Shown here one piece after another: positions 9,020 through 18,175 of a DNA stretch of 64,000 nt (within the stretch, counting starts at the first letter, position 1; every line of letters begins with the position of its first letter). The notes beneath the pieces are model-generated. The model was not told the origin of the DNA. It did no database searches and saw only the letters and a list, made by a program, of their open reading frames with translations. The position numbers were made by a program, and so were the translations under genes. This DNA comes from an uncultured Candidatus Saccharibacteria bacterium (GTDB lineage Bacteria; Patescibacteriota; Saccharimonadia; Saccharimonadales; Saccharimonadaceae): the NCBI GenBank assembly GCA_947253285.1, contig CAMXXV010000002.1:1-64000 (forward strand), read 5' to 3'.

Positions 9020-10204
9020 TTACTTACACAACTCTGTACAATGCGCAGCAATAGCCTTATTGTGCTGGTCTAACGTGTCTGAGAAGTATGTCTTACCATC
9101 ATCGCCTGCCACAAAATACATCGCTGTCATATTAGTTGGATTAGCTACTGCCTTTAAAGCACTGAGTGATGGATTTGCAATAGGTCCAGGCGGTAAGCCT
9201 TTATTGATTCGCGTATTGTAGGCTGAATCGCATTTTGAAGTATTGCTATCACACAGACCCTGTGAATAAGCATACTTGAACGTCACATCTGAGCCCAAAC
9301 TGTAACCCTGATTCAAACGATTATAAAACACGCCCGCAACTTTCTTCTGATCACTCGGATTTTTTACTTCCTTAGTTACAATTGAAGCCAACGTAATACC
9401 CTTGTGAATATTAAGCTTATGCTTCTTGAAGCCATCCAAAATACCGTTACTTTTCGCTACCTTATAGAATTGATTGAGCGCCTTATTAATCACTACATCT
9501 AGCTTATCGCCAGCACGTACTCGATATGTATCTGGGTATAAGTATCCTTCCAATGTAGCACCAGCTGGCAAATCGGCCAAAATAGGGTTCTTATATTTTT
9601 TATTGAAAGCAGCCGTAACATCTTGTTCGGTATAATCGTATTTTTTAAAATTGTCCTTCAGCTTATCCAAGGTTAATCCCGGCGGTATCTGTATACTGAT
9701 TTCAGTGCCATTAGATGATGATAGCGTCTGAGCAATTTTAGCCAAAGTAAAACTTGGGCTAAGCATATGTGTTCCAGCCTGCACACTGCCGCCATACAAT
9801 TTAACGTAAATACAAAATGCTATCGCATTACGAATAAATCCGGCACGCTGCAAAGCAGTAGCCACTGACATACTAGAAGCGCCCTTATCCACCACAAATT
9901 GACGCACCGTAGAATCCTTTACGTCGGCTGCAGCAGTAGATGAATTCCACCACATAACGCTAGTACTACATATCATTACTAGAACAACAGCAACACAAAA
10001 CGCCACGCGCAACATATGCCAATACTTTGGACTTAATTTTTTACGCAACGCTTGCTTAGCTTTAATGGCCATAGCCTTACGCTCTTCCGGAGACATAGCC
10101 TTTAACCGTTCAGCATCAATTACGGCCTTAAAATCTAGCTCCACGTATTCACGTGCTATTTCTACCGACGGACGGCGTTTTATCTTTGATACACTCTTAC
10201 TCAT
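9020..10204 (-). CDS. mltG: Endolytic transglycosylase MltG (YceG-like)
   Basis: Inner-membrane lytic transglycosylase that terminates nascent glycan strands. Cytoplasmic N-terminus, transmembrane helix at about 65-85, LysM-like subdomain, then the YceG core with LASIVTKEVKN, VAGVFYNRL and GLPPGPIANPS motifs. The typical SIVEKE motif reads SIVTKE here, so one of the two glutamates is Thr. Start ATG 10204 is chosen over an ORF start at 10225 because GAGGGG (10209-10214) lies 4 nt before it. Overlaps the end of ruvX by 8 nt, so it is translationally coupled. 394 aa. Confidence 0.93.
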   Translation of the reverse strand: MSKSVSKIKRRPSVEIAREYVELDFKAVIDAERLKAMSPEERKAMAIKAKQALRKKLSPKYWHMLRVAFCVAVVLVMICSTSVMWWNSSTAAADVKDSTVRQFVVDKGASSMSVATALQRAGFIRNAIAFCIYVKLYGGSVQAGTHMLSPSFTLAKIAQTLSSSNGTEISIQIPPGLTLDKLKDNFKKYDYTEQDVTAAFNKKYKNPILADLPAGATLEGYLYPDTYRVRAGDKLDVVINKALNQFYKVAKSNGILDGFKKHKLNIHKGITLASIVTKEVKNPSDQKKVAGVFYNRLNQGYSLGSDVTFKYAYSQGLCDSNTSKCDSAYNTRINKGLPPGPIANPSLSALKAVANPTNMTAMYFVAGDDGKTYFSDTLDQHNKAIAAHCTELCK

Positions 10205-10637
10205 AATACCCCTCAAGATAATCACTCAATATTAAAGTCGCCGCTCGCGAATCTAGCTTTCCATTACGCAACATAATTGGATTAAAATGTCGCTCTGAAC
10301 GCAATTCTTGTTCGGCTTTTATTGAAGTCAAGCTCTCATCCTGCATTACAACATCAACCGCCATATTACTATCCGCCAAATGCTCACGTAATGCATCAGC
10401 AAATGCCTTACACTTACTAGTCTGAGCCGTCTCCGCACCTTCATTATCGCGCGGTAATCCCACCACTATTACAGCAGCATTTTCTGACTTAATTACATTC
10501 AGTAGGCGTGGCCAAATGTCATTACCGTTGTTAATAATTACACCCAATTCACTAGCTAGTTTAACTTCTGTATCGCCTCTAGCTAGACCAATGTGTTTGT
10601 CGCCATAGTCAATTCCTACTATTACTCGTCGCATCAT
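10197..10637 (-). CDS. ruvX: Putative pre-16S rRNA nuclease / Holliday junction resolvase-like YqgF
   Basis: RNase H-fold protein that in E. coli matures the 16S rRNA 5' end. VGIDYGDKHIGLA is the N-terminal Asp motif, VVGLPRDNEG the central one, and DESLTSI plus the C-terminal DSRAATLIL with Asp complete the catalytic set. 146 aa, normal. Start ATG overlaps the TGA of the upstream 695-aa gene (ATGA), with ATG at 10634 as the alternative. Located between the Baseplate-J-like gene and mltG; the ruvX-mltG order is common in bacteria. Confidence 0.93.
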   Translation of the reverse strand: MMRRVIVGIDYGDKHIGLARGDTEVKLASELGVIINNGNDIWPRLLNVIKSENAAVIVVGLPRDNEGAETAQTSKCKAFADALREHLADSNMAVDVVMQDESLTSIKAEQELRSERHFNPIMLRNGKLDSRAATLILSDYLEGYYE

Positions 10638-12721
10638 TGATTAATTGAGAATTTAACCCCTATTTTATTAGCAGAACTTGGCGTTGAAACCCAGAACGGT
10701 GACATATTGACCGTAACATCTTGTACGCCAGGTATCTTCATCAGCTCTTGCTTAATCTCTGCCTGCTTCTTACCTACAGACCTACTTTTAATATCATCTT
10801 CCTTAATAACTGGCCCAATATATCCCACTGTACTAACATTCACAGTATAGCCACGGCGTTCCGCTTTAAACTGTTTAAATTCTAACTTAGACAACCCAGT
10901 ATCATAAACCTGCTGGCTATTATCCGGTTCGATCTTAGCGCTCAAAAATTCCTTCATATCAGCAGACTTCACTGCCAATAGACTATATGTAACTTCAACT
11001 GTTAAGCTAGCTTTACCATCTTCCGATACTTGATTGATATCTGGCGTAGATTTAGGCGCACCGGCTTGCTGCGTAAAGCTATCTTCAATAACCTTTTCAT
11101 CCTTTAGCTGCTCCTCTAATTTACGCTTTTGCTCGTCAGCATTATTCTGTTCCTTTAACTTAGCCAATGCGCTATCAACATCTTGGCGCGTCACAACCTT
11201 AACCGTCTTTTTTGTACCCCCAGTAAATCCATTGGCAGCTACAGCCGAGACAGCATCTGCATTATAACCGGATATCGACAACTTCGTACTAGCTTCTACA
11301 TTGAATTCATCACCGATATTAGCCGCTGTAGCCTTGGCGGATACGCAATTTTGCTTCACATCAGCGCCGTTACCAATACTATAGCCCTTTACCGTCACAG
11401 GAGCATCTAGAGTGTAAATTTTTCCACTAGCACTACGTAACTGTGTGCCCGCCTTAATATTCACAACATTTTGTTGCAAACTAGTGAGACTCAACATGAT
11501 TGGCTTCTTATTACAAATCGTAATATCACCAGTAGCTTTGTCACCTTGGTCGCGCGTACCAGTTGCATCAAACTGAACCGTGTCAGACGCCTTGAATGAC
11601 TTAACTATTACCGGCATCACACTACGCTTGACATCCAGCTTGGCATTAGGAATTAAGCTTAAATTAGCTTTAACATCCTTTGGAATAGTTTTCGCCTTAA
11701 TAATAATATCTGTATGTGGAGCAAACATAATAGCCCATGCTGCAAAACCACCCACAACTACGACAACAAACAAAAAACTAATAAACTTAGCCCTAAACGC
11801 ACCAAAATTCGGTACGGTAGAACGCTCGCGTCGACGCTTTGCGCTATCACGTTTTTCTTTATCGTCATTAACACCGTTAGCATCTAGATCATTGTGTTGC
11901 TTATCATCTATCTCAATTGATGCAACGGCAGCACTAATTTCTTTATCTTCAGGAATATCGTCAGCGGATTTAGCCATATCATCCAGCTCTCCTACAGGAA
12001 CATCCATGCCGTCAATTACATCCTCTTCTGGTTCATCTTGTGGCTCAGATTTATCTAAATCTTCTACTTTTTCTATTTTTTCTACTCTCTTAGGCTGCTC
12101 AGCGACACGCGTTGATTGCTCTTTAGCAGTGTAAATAGTCGATTGCGCATTTATGCTCTTCGCTACTGGAATACTAAGACTAGACGCTATACTAATTAAA
12201 GATGACTCAGTAGTTATAATAGTAATTTTTTTATGGTAGCGTTCGGCAGCACGCCTAATTAGTTTTAAATTAACTAAGCTATTCAATACCCCACGTTTTG
12301 CGCTAGGCACCAAAGCCACCACTGATTGTTCAGATGCAGTCACGCGCTCAATTAAAGACGTTACATCGTCATCACTATCAACATACACTGTATCCCTACC
12401 ACGCAGAGTAGAAACGCTACGCGATACACTCCTATTGTCCGAACTAGACTTTGGAATATCTTCATTCTTAGTGGATTGCGCCACTTTGTCTACATGTTCT
12501 CGCTCCACTTCTCGCGTTGGCTTTTCGCTATAATCTGCCGCATCATCTGCACTGGCATCAACAGTAGGCTTGCTCTTCGTAGAATCTTCATGCGACTCAG
12601 CATAATGTGCACGACTGCGATATGTTGCCTTTGTATCTGGAACACGTCGCGCGTTAGCATCAGTGCTACGTTTCACCTTGATGTTGTCATTTTCGCTTGA
12701 TATTGTATCTAGTTTAGCCAT
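10634..12721 (-). CDS. CPR-type membrane protein with N-terminal Rossmann-like domain and Baseplate-J-like region
   Basis: Function unknown. Residues 1-109 are low-complexity and charged. About 110-198 form a small alpha/beta domain (TVYVDSDDDVTSLIERV, VVALVPS, LVNLKLIRRAAE, ITIITTESSL) that I recognise as recurrent in Patescibacteria membrane proteins. A long acidic linker follows, then one transmembrane helix at about 313-333 and a ~360-aa extracytoplasmic beta-rich region (GDITICNKK, AGTQLRSASGKIYTL, ANIGDEFNV) resembling proteins annotated as baseplate J-like. It starts 9 nt after ftsA with AGGAGGG as ribosome site and is followed by ruvX-mltG, so it sits in a division/wall operon. The baseplate name reflects fold similarity, not phage origin. 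Confidence 0.75.
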   Translation of the reverse strand: MAKLDTISSENDNIKVKRSTDANARRVPDTKATYRSRAHYAESHEDSTKSKPTVDASADDAADYSEKPTREVEREHVDKVAQSTKNEDIPKSSSDNRSVSRSVSTLRGRDTVYVDSDDDVTSLIERVTASEQSVVALVPSAKRGVLNSLVNLKLIRRAAERYHKKITIITTESSLISIASSLSIPVAKSINAQSTIYTAKEQSTRVAEQPKRVEKIEKVEDLDKSEPQDEPEEDVIDGMDVPVGELDDMAKSADDIPEDKEISAAVASIEIDDKQHNDLDANGVNDDKEKRDSAKRRRERSTVPNFGAFRAKFISFLFVVVVVGGFAAWAIMFAPHTDIIIKAKTIPKDVKANLSLIPNAKLDVKRSVMPVIVKSFKASDTVQFDATGTRDQGDKATGDITICNKKPIMLSLTSLQQNVVNIKAGTQLRSASGKIYTLDAPVTVKGYSIGNGADVKQNCVSAKATAANIGDEFNVEASTKLSISGYNADAVSAVAANGFTGGTKKTVKVVTRQDVDSALAKLKEQNNADEQKRKLEEQLKDEKVIEDSFTQQAGAPKSTPDINQVSEDGKASLTVEVTYSLLAVKSADMKEFLSAKIEPDNSQQVYDTGLSKLEFKQFKAERRGYTVNVSTVGYIGPVIKEDDIKSRSVGKKQAEIKQELMKIPGVQDVTVNMSPFWVSTPSSANKIGVKFSINQ

Positions 12722-12730
12722 TTAACCCTC

Positions 12731-13996
12731 CTAAATTCGCAAAATTCGATCTAGCTTACCCTTTATACCTTCATTATGACCACTTGTTGTCTTTATTGTA
12801 TCATATCCTACACGCAATAATCCTAAAGCGGTTACAAAATTACAACCTTGCACATCGCCAGTAGCATCGCTTATACCAGCTACATCATCAGGGCTAATAT
12901 GTTGCACTAATGGTCGACGTGCAAACGGTAAATCTTTATACCAATCGGTAGTCTCTAGGTTGTCAACTAAAGCCTCTAGTGATGCACCGCCACCACAAAG
13001 CAAAAACTTCGTTGGCAACCGGTCAATCGTATCAAACTCTTCTAGCGCAATCTGTATGCCAGACAACCAAACTTCCATTGTTTTATTCACTGCATTATCA
13101 ATTACGGCTTTAACCTTCGGCTTAATCTTTGCGTTAGATAAATTAACCTTTAGTTTCTCCGCAACCTCGTAGCTAACTCCTAGATCATGACTAATTGTCT
13201 TTGTAAATGAGCGACCGGCAACGCCAAACATTTTAGTTCCTTCTACACCACCATCATTCACTACAGCAATATCAGTGCTGCCACCACCAATATCGCATAA
13301 AATTGCCGTATAGTTTTGATCTGATTCATTGCCCAATACTGCACGCGCCACAGCAAACGGCTCAGCCGCAACAGCCAATAAATCTAAGTCTAAACTATCA
13401 GCGGTTCGCTCCAATGCACTAATATGCATTGCCGGAGCAAACGCTGTATAAATCTGAATTGAAACGTCTTTACCGGTGAACCCTAATGGATTAGATACTT
13501 TATAACCATCAATATGAATGCTGACAATAGCCGAATTAACCAATTTAACGTCAACGTCCGGAGTACCAGTCTCAAACCCTATCTGTTTTTGCGCCTTAAC
13601 CGCAGCCCGCTCTTGTATCTTGTTAATAATTAAACTCATTTCGGCGGAATCTAGTGGTCTATCCTGCTGTGGACGTCGGTAACGAATTGTAGAAGTAATA
13701 CCTTTAACAAATTCCCCGGCAATACCGACTACTACATTTCGAGCACGTACGCCAGCTTGGTCTTCGGCCATCATTAAGGCAGATTCGCAGCTCTTGATTA
13801 CACCTGTAATATCAGATATGGCGCCACTAGTCATATTGCCAAATTCCTGACGCGCCCGACCAACACCAATTACTCGCAAATCATTAGTGTCATCATCTTC
13901 AATAAATTCAGCTATTAGTACCTTAGTATACTCAGTACCAATATCTAGCGCCGCTAGATACCGCTCAGCACTCCCGCTACGTGAGAATAACTTCAT
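12731..13996 (-). CDS. ftsA: Cell division protein FtsA (actin-like ATPase)
   Basis: Actin-fold protein expected to tether FtsZ to the membrane. LAALDIGTEYTKVLIAE is the phosphate-1 loop, LCDIGGGSTDIAVV phosphate-2, LLCGGGASLEALV the adenosine motif. The region about 95-180 (KVSNPLGFTGKDVSIQIY) matches the SHS2 domain unique to FtsA. The C-terminal KGKLDRILRI could be the short amphipathic membrane-targeting helix. PilM is the main alternative. A TGC-TATAAT extended -10 lies 6 nt before ATG, predicting a leaderless mRNA. Heads the ftsA / Baseplate-J-like / ruvX / mltG unit. Confidence 0.82.
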   Translation of the reverse strand: MKLFSRSGSAERYLAALDIGTEYTKVLIAEFIEDDDTNDLRVIGVGRARQEFGNMTSGAISDITGVIKSCESALMMAEDQAGVRARNVVVGIAGEFVKGITSTIRYRRPQQDRPLDSAEMSLIINKIQERAAVKAQKQIGFETGTPDVDVKLVNSAIVSIHIDGYKVSNPLGFTGKDVSIQIYTAFAPAMHISALERTADSLDLDLLAVAAEPFAVARAVLGNESDQNYTAILCDIGGGSTDIAVVNDGGVEGTKMFGVAGRSFTKTISHDLGVSYEVAEKLKVNLSNAKIKPKVKAVIDNAVNKTMEVWLSGIQIALEEFDTIDRLPTKFLLCGGGASLEALVDNLETTDWYKDLPFARRPLVQHISPDDVAGISDATGDVQGCNFVTALGLLRVGYDTIKTTSGHNEGIKGKLDRILRI

Positions 13997-14002
13997 ATTA
14001 AT

Positions 14003-14011
14003 ATTATAGCA
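14003..14011 (-). promoter_or_regulatory. ftsA extended -10 promoter (leaderless)
   Basis: Minus-strand TGC-TATAAT, with the hexamer at 14003-14008 and 6 nt to the ATG at 13996. Confidence 0.7.
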
Positions 14012-14017
14012 TAACGC

Positions 14018-14584
14018 TTATTGTTTTGACATATTTAGTTGTTGAACCAAATTGTCAAAATCGTCAAACAACGTCCGACGCAACGAACCATTATATAGAG
14101 CTGCCGCAGGATGATACAACGGCATTACCTTCCATTTATCATATATAAACGACTGACCGTGCGCCTCAGAGATACTAGCATTTGGCAAAAAGTATGTCAT
14201 AGCATGCCTCCCCATGGGAGCAATCACTGCTGGATCAATAATCTCCAACTCTCGCAACAAATATGGCCAAAACTCAGCTTTCTCCTGCGGCGATGGGTCA
14301 CGATTTTTAGGCGGACGATATTTTACAATATTTGTAATATAAATGTCTTCTCGTGCCAAACCACTATTATCAAGCATTTTATCCAGCAACTTACCAGCAG
14401 CACCAATAAATGGACGTCCTTCGCGGTCTTCATGCGCACCAGGAGCCTCGCCGATTAATACTAATTTGGCATTTGAATTGCCAAACCCCATCACCAGCTG
14501 AGTGGCCTGACTAGCTAAATCGTTACACACCTTGCGAGCCGCAATCTCATTGGCTAACTCACGTAATTTTTCAGTCTTGTTCAT
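14018..14584 (-). CDS. Uracil-DNA glycosylase, family 4-like, without Fe-S ligands
   Basis: Base-excision repair enzyme removing uracil. Motif A GEAPGAHEDREGRPFIGAAG and the C-terminal YHPAAALY match family 4 UDGs. The family's four Fe-S cysteines are all replaced: aligning to the usual CxxC, VKCRPP and AAC motifs, this protein has Lys and Asn (with a Cys one position off), Tyr in IVKYRPP and Trp in AEFWPYL. So it probably folds without a 4Fe-4S cluster. 188 aa. ATG overlaps the TAA of the upstream gene (TAATG), so translation is coupled. Confidence 0.88.
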   Translation of the reverse strand: MNKTEKLRELANEIAARKVCNDLASQATQLVMGFGNSNAKLVLIGEAPGAHEDREGRPFIGAAGKLLDKMLDNSGLAREDIYITNIVKYRPPKNRDPSPQEKAEFWPYLLRELEIIDPAVIAPMGRHAMTYFLPNASISEAHGQSFIYDKWKVMPLYHPAAALYNGSLRRTLFDDFDNLVQQLNMSKQ

Positions 14585-15759
14585 TAACGACCAGCTTTGT
14601 CTTCTAGATATCCAGACAAATCACGCAACGCCTTCAGTAAATCAGACCGATGCTTCACTACGCGCTCTACTAATCCACGACGTTGCAAAGAAAACTTCTG
14701 CATATCATTGTTCGCCGCGTTAACCGCATCAGTAGCATCAGATCCTCTAGTAAATCGCTTTTTAGTGGCGCTAGATAATTCTTTATAAGCCTGAGCTAGT
14801 TGATTAAAGGCCAAATCAACATCATGGTCGGATGTATTAAATCCAGACATTTTATTGGCAATAGTATCAGCATCATTATCCATCTTGTTGATTACTTTAT
14901 CATCCGCCGTTTGAAGCGCCACCGTAGCATTAAAAGACCTAATATTAGCTAAAATCGGTGACAGGGCATCATAAATATTTGAGATTACGCTCAAATCTTG
15001 ATCAAACAATCTATGCTTGCTAATAATGCTATTTAACTGCGCACTAGCCCCACTATCATTTTTGATAGCTAAGCTACCTTGTACTGATACAATACTTGAA
15101 TTTAACGAATTACGCAAAGACGTTAAATCGTTTCTCGCCTGTGTAAATTTTTCATCCGTAATATTATCTTTAAACTCATTTAGCCCACGCAATACATCTG
15201 ACAACTCAGTGTCCTTAACAGTATTTATAACCGACTCAATATTCTGGGCAGATTCACTATATGATTTACTACTTGGCCGCATCATTGGTGGCAATACAAT
15301 TACCGCAAAAATAATTAATATTAAAGCAAAAGTAATCAGCCCGCCTATCATCAAATTACGAACTGACAATTGAGGGTCTTGTTTCTTTTTTGTATCGGAC
15401 TGTTGTGGCTGAGGATAGCCATAATTATTGTTATATGGAGGTACACCGCCCATCGCGCCATTAAACATCGGCTGAGCCAAATTTGGTGGCATATTTTGAT
15501 TCGCCTGAGCATAATATTGTGACATCGGGTGCTGTTGTAACGGCATACTATTACTCTGAGCCTGAGGTATCTGGATATGCTGTTGTAAAGGCACGCTGCG
15601 GCTCTGAGATTGTGGCATCTGAATATGCTGTTGCGGCTGAGAATTTCCGCCCCCGTACTGCTTATACATCTTCTTTGAAATATGGTTGCTGGCAGGAAAC
15701 AGCGCATCGGGCGCTATATTATTCAGCTGACTAGATTGGCCTGATTGATTATTTCGCAT
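14584..15759 (-). CDS. Single-pass membrane protein with Q/P-rich cytoplasmic tail
   Basis: Not recognised. Residues 1-130 are Q/P/N-rich and contain two adjacent 16-residue repeats (43-58 and 59-74, starting QQHIQMPQ and QQHIQIPQ). Lysines at 124-126 precede a transmembrane helix at 136-157, so the N-terminus is cytoplasmic. The remaining ~230 residues are predicted helical and extracytoplasmic. Ribosome site AAGGGTAGGT. The architecture matches the next upstream gene (15843-17444), so the two are probably paralogues or partners. Followed by the UDG with 1-nt overlap. Confidence 0.75.
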   Translation of the reverse strand: MRNNQSGQSSQLNNIAPDALFPASNHISKKMYKQYGGGNSQPQQHIQMPQSQSRSVPLQQHIQIPQAQSNSMPLQQHPMSQYYAQANQNMPPNLAQPMFNGAMGGVPPYNNNYGYPQPQQSDTKKKQDPQLSVRNLMIGGLITFALILIIFAVIVLPPMMRPSSKSYSESAQNIESVINTVKDTELSDVLRGLNEFKDNITDEKFTQARNDLTSLRNSLNSSIVSVQGSLAIKNDSGASAQLNSIISKHRLFDQDLSVISNIYDALSPILANIRSFNATVALQTADDKVINKMDNDADTIANKMSGFNTSDHDVDLAFNQLAQAYKELSSATKKRFTRGSDATDAVNAANNDMQKFSLQRRGLVERVVKHRSDLLKALRDLSGYLEDKAGR

Positions 15760-15842
15760 TACCTACCCTTATTTCTTATATAACCAATACGATATCAATT
15801 TACGTATACGCTTATTTTAGCATACTTTACAATAAATAGACA

Positions 15843-17444
15843 TCATTTGGTGGTCTTGGCTACTATCTCATTTTTTAGATTACCTAGAACATCAACAAGT
15901 TTGTTTCGACTATCAATCGTATCGTTAAAATAAGCATCCATCTGGGCCGATTCTTGGTCGATTCTAGCCAACGCAGTAAATGTACCATTCATATCCGGCA
16001 TCATGCCGCCACTTGGTTTGCTGTTTGCATTCTTAACAAATGATACCAAAATTGTCTTATTATCATCTATCACTGACCGCGCTAACTTATCAAAATCGTC
16101 ATCGCCTGACTTAAATTTCTTAAACTCATCGTTGGCCTTATTTATGTTCGACAAAGCCTCATTTAATTGGTCACTCGACCAATGCATATTAGGTTCTTTC
16201 ATACGCTTAATGCCGCTACTATAAGGCATGTATGTCGTAAAGAATTTATTTGATGCTATCGCATGTTTTCTAAAATTACCGTATGTCTTTTTGAGCTCAT
16301 CTAAACTATCTGACATTTTCTTATCACCTCGCAATGCCCCATTGTTGGTTAATTTATTTATCATAGCATCGTACCTTTCAATGCCATTCATTGGGCTACT
16401 AACCGACTTAAACAGCGTTTCCGAGGGGGCTAATTTAGTCCCAGTAAAGAACGTTATACCATTATCGCTATTAATCCAATCTCCACCTTTACCGCTTGAG
16501 TCGTTCCTAGGTCGAGCATTATGTTTTAAAGCTACATCCTTAACACTATCAATAACAGCTATGGCGTCTTTATAGCTATTGCCTTTTAGCTGGCCCATAG
16601 CTAAAACAATACCAATGACCAATACTATGACTACGGTTGTAGCAACCGCCAAATACAGCATTAGTTTGTTTGATTGCAAGTTATTAATTATAGTAGTGTA
16701 GAAAGGCGCACTATACTGTTGGCCCGAAGGCTGAATATTTACATCAGTGTCTATTTGTTGGTCTATAGATTGCCCGTAAGCATCTGGCTGCATTTGTTGT
16801 TGCATATTTATATTATTGTAGCTAGATGGTTCAGACGCTGGCTGCTGATTATATGCATTTTGCTGCATAACCATATTTGGCGCATACCCATTGGCATTAT
16901 TACCGCTATATTGCTGCTGATATGCATTCATACTGGCCTGCTGAGCATTCTGCGCGTAATTAGGATATTGTTGTTGTACTGGCTGCTGATACGAATTATA
17001 TGGCTGAGGATACGCAGTAGTTTGCTCTTGCGCGACATTCTGAGCATACATAGCAGATTGTTGCATAGTTGGTTGTTGGTAAACCTGCTGTGATGGCATA
17101 TTTTGATAAGCCGACTGTTGCCACGCTACTGACTGATAACTATCAGCCTGAGGTTGTCGCTCGTAATAGCCGCCATACGCACTATTATTAGTTTGCGCTG
17201 GCGGAGCATTATAAGGCTCCGTCTGTGGCTGTTGATTATAATATTGCCAATAACCAGCCTGAGCGGAAGACTGATTTATATTTTGCTGCATATTATATCC
17301 CGCAGAGCCCTGCGTTTGCTGCTGCGAATAAAATTGCGCAGGATATTGAACATTATTCATATAATAATTATTCGGCAAATTCTGCTGATAATTTTGATAT
17401 GTCGAATTATCTTCGCCTTGAATATTAGATGAATTATCGTTCAT
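15843..17444 (-). CDS. Single-pass membrane protein with long Q/N/Y-rich prion-like cytoplasmic domain
   Basis: Not recognised. About 245 N-terminal residues are dominated by Gln, Asn, Tyr, Ala and Ser with very few charges, the composition of prion-like disordered domains. A transmembrane helix follows at about 261-284. The C-terminal ~245 residues are charged and helical, and presumably extracytoplasmic. AAGGA serves as ribosome site. Lies 83 nt upstream of the 391-aa protein of similar layout. 533 aa. Confidence 0.78.
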   Translation of the reverse strand: MNDNSSNIQGEDNSTYQNYQQNLPNNYYMNNVQYPAQFYSQQQTQGSAGYNMQQNINQSSAQAGYWQYYNQQPQTEPYNAPPAQTNNSAYGGYYERQPQADSYQSVAWQQSAYQNMPSQQVYQQPTMQQSAMYAQNVAQEQTTAYPQPYNSYQQPVQQQYPNYAQNAQQASMNAYQQQYSGNNANGYAPNMVMQQNAYNQQPASEPSSYNNINMQQQMQPDAYGQSIDQQIDTDVNIQPSGQQYSAPFYTTIINNLQSNKLMLYLAVATTVVIVLVIGIVLAMGQLKGNSYKDAIAVIDSVKDVALKHNARPRNDSSGKGGDWINSDNGITFFTGTKLAPSETLFKSVSSPMNGIERYDAMINKLTNNGALRGDKKMSDSLDELKKTYGNFRKHAIASNKFFTTYMPYSSGIKRMKEPNMHWSSDQLNEALSNINKANDEFKKFKSGDDDFDKLARSVIDDNKTILVSFVKNANSKPSGGMMPDMNGTFTALARIDQESAQMDAYFNDTIDSRNKLVDVLGNLKNEIVAKTTK

Positions 17445-17500
17445 ATAAAACAGTCCTTGTTAATATGTTTATGTTTATATATTAGCAAATTATTGCGCTT

Positions 17501-18175
17501 CTATAAAATGTTATGCGTTGATTCACTAATAATGTTTTTGACTCGCTCGGTCAACTCCTGTGGCGTCTCATTGTCTTTCGGCTTTATCATCGGCAAAAAA
17601 TTAACTTCAACCGGCGGCTTACCTTTATGCCACCGCTTACTACTATACGGCCACGCCTGAAATGCGCCACTGATGGCAATTGGCAAGATTTTTGCGTTGG
17701 TATCCAATGCGATACGCGCAAGTCCGGTATGGAATTTTCCTAGATTACCAGAACGAGTTCTAGTTCCTTCTGGAAATACCAAAATTGAAATCTTTTCATC
17801 AATTAACCGACGCGATACCCCTTGGTGTCGTCCCGATTTATCGCGGTCGATTGGATAGGTGTTTAGCAGAATGCGCGTTGGCTTACTCTGCAACCAATTA
17901 CGAAAGAAGTTGTCTGTCGCCGCACCGACCGCAGTACGTGCTGCAATTTGATGCGGCAAACTGCCAATAATCAACAGTGCATCAAGGTGCGACTGATGAT
18001 TTGACATCATAATCACCGGGTCACTAAACTGCTTTAAATAGCTAGCACCCTTTACTGTTACCGTAAAATTACGACGCAAAAACGGTCTTAGTAATACCGC
18101 CTGAACACCACGACGGAGCCAGTACAATACCTTTGAATGGTAACGATTTAATCGCTTTGCCGAACTATCAACCAT
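17501..18175 (-). CDS. plsC: 1-acyl-sn-glycerol-3-phosphate acyltransferase family protein
   Basis: Membrane-associated acyltransferase making phosphatidic acid from lysophosphatidic acid. Motif I NHQSHLD (HX4D catalytic pair), motif III VFPEGTRTRSG and motif IV PIAISG are all present. 224 aa, normal. Overlaps the SDR gene by 8 nt, so it is coupled to it. Could remodel host-derived lysolipids, since no fatty-acid synthesis gene is visible nearby (inference). Confidence 0.9.
   Translation of the reverse strand: MVDSSAKRLNRYHSKVLYWLRRGVQAVLLRPFLRRNFTVTVKGASYLKQFSDPVIMMSNHQSHLDALLIIGSLPHQIAARTAVGAATDNFFRNWLQSKPTRILLNTYPIDRDKSGRHQGVSRRLIDEKISILVFPEGTRTRSGNLGKFHTGLARIALDTNAKILPIAISGAFQAWPYSSKRWHKGKPPVEVNFLPMIKPKDNETPQELTERVKNIISESTHNIL

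Noticed and set aside
11580..12134. 184-codon plus-strand ORF
   Set aside because: Antisense to the low-complexity and membrane part of the 695-aa protein; its serine runs mirror acidic codons.
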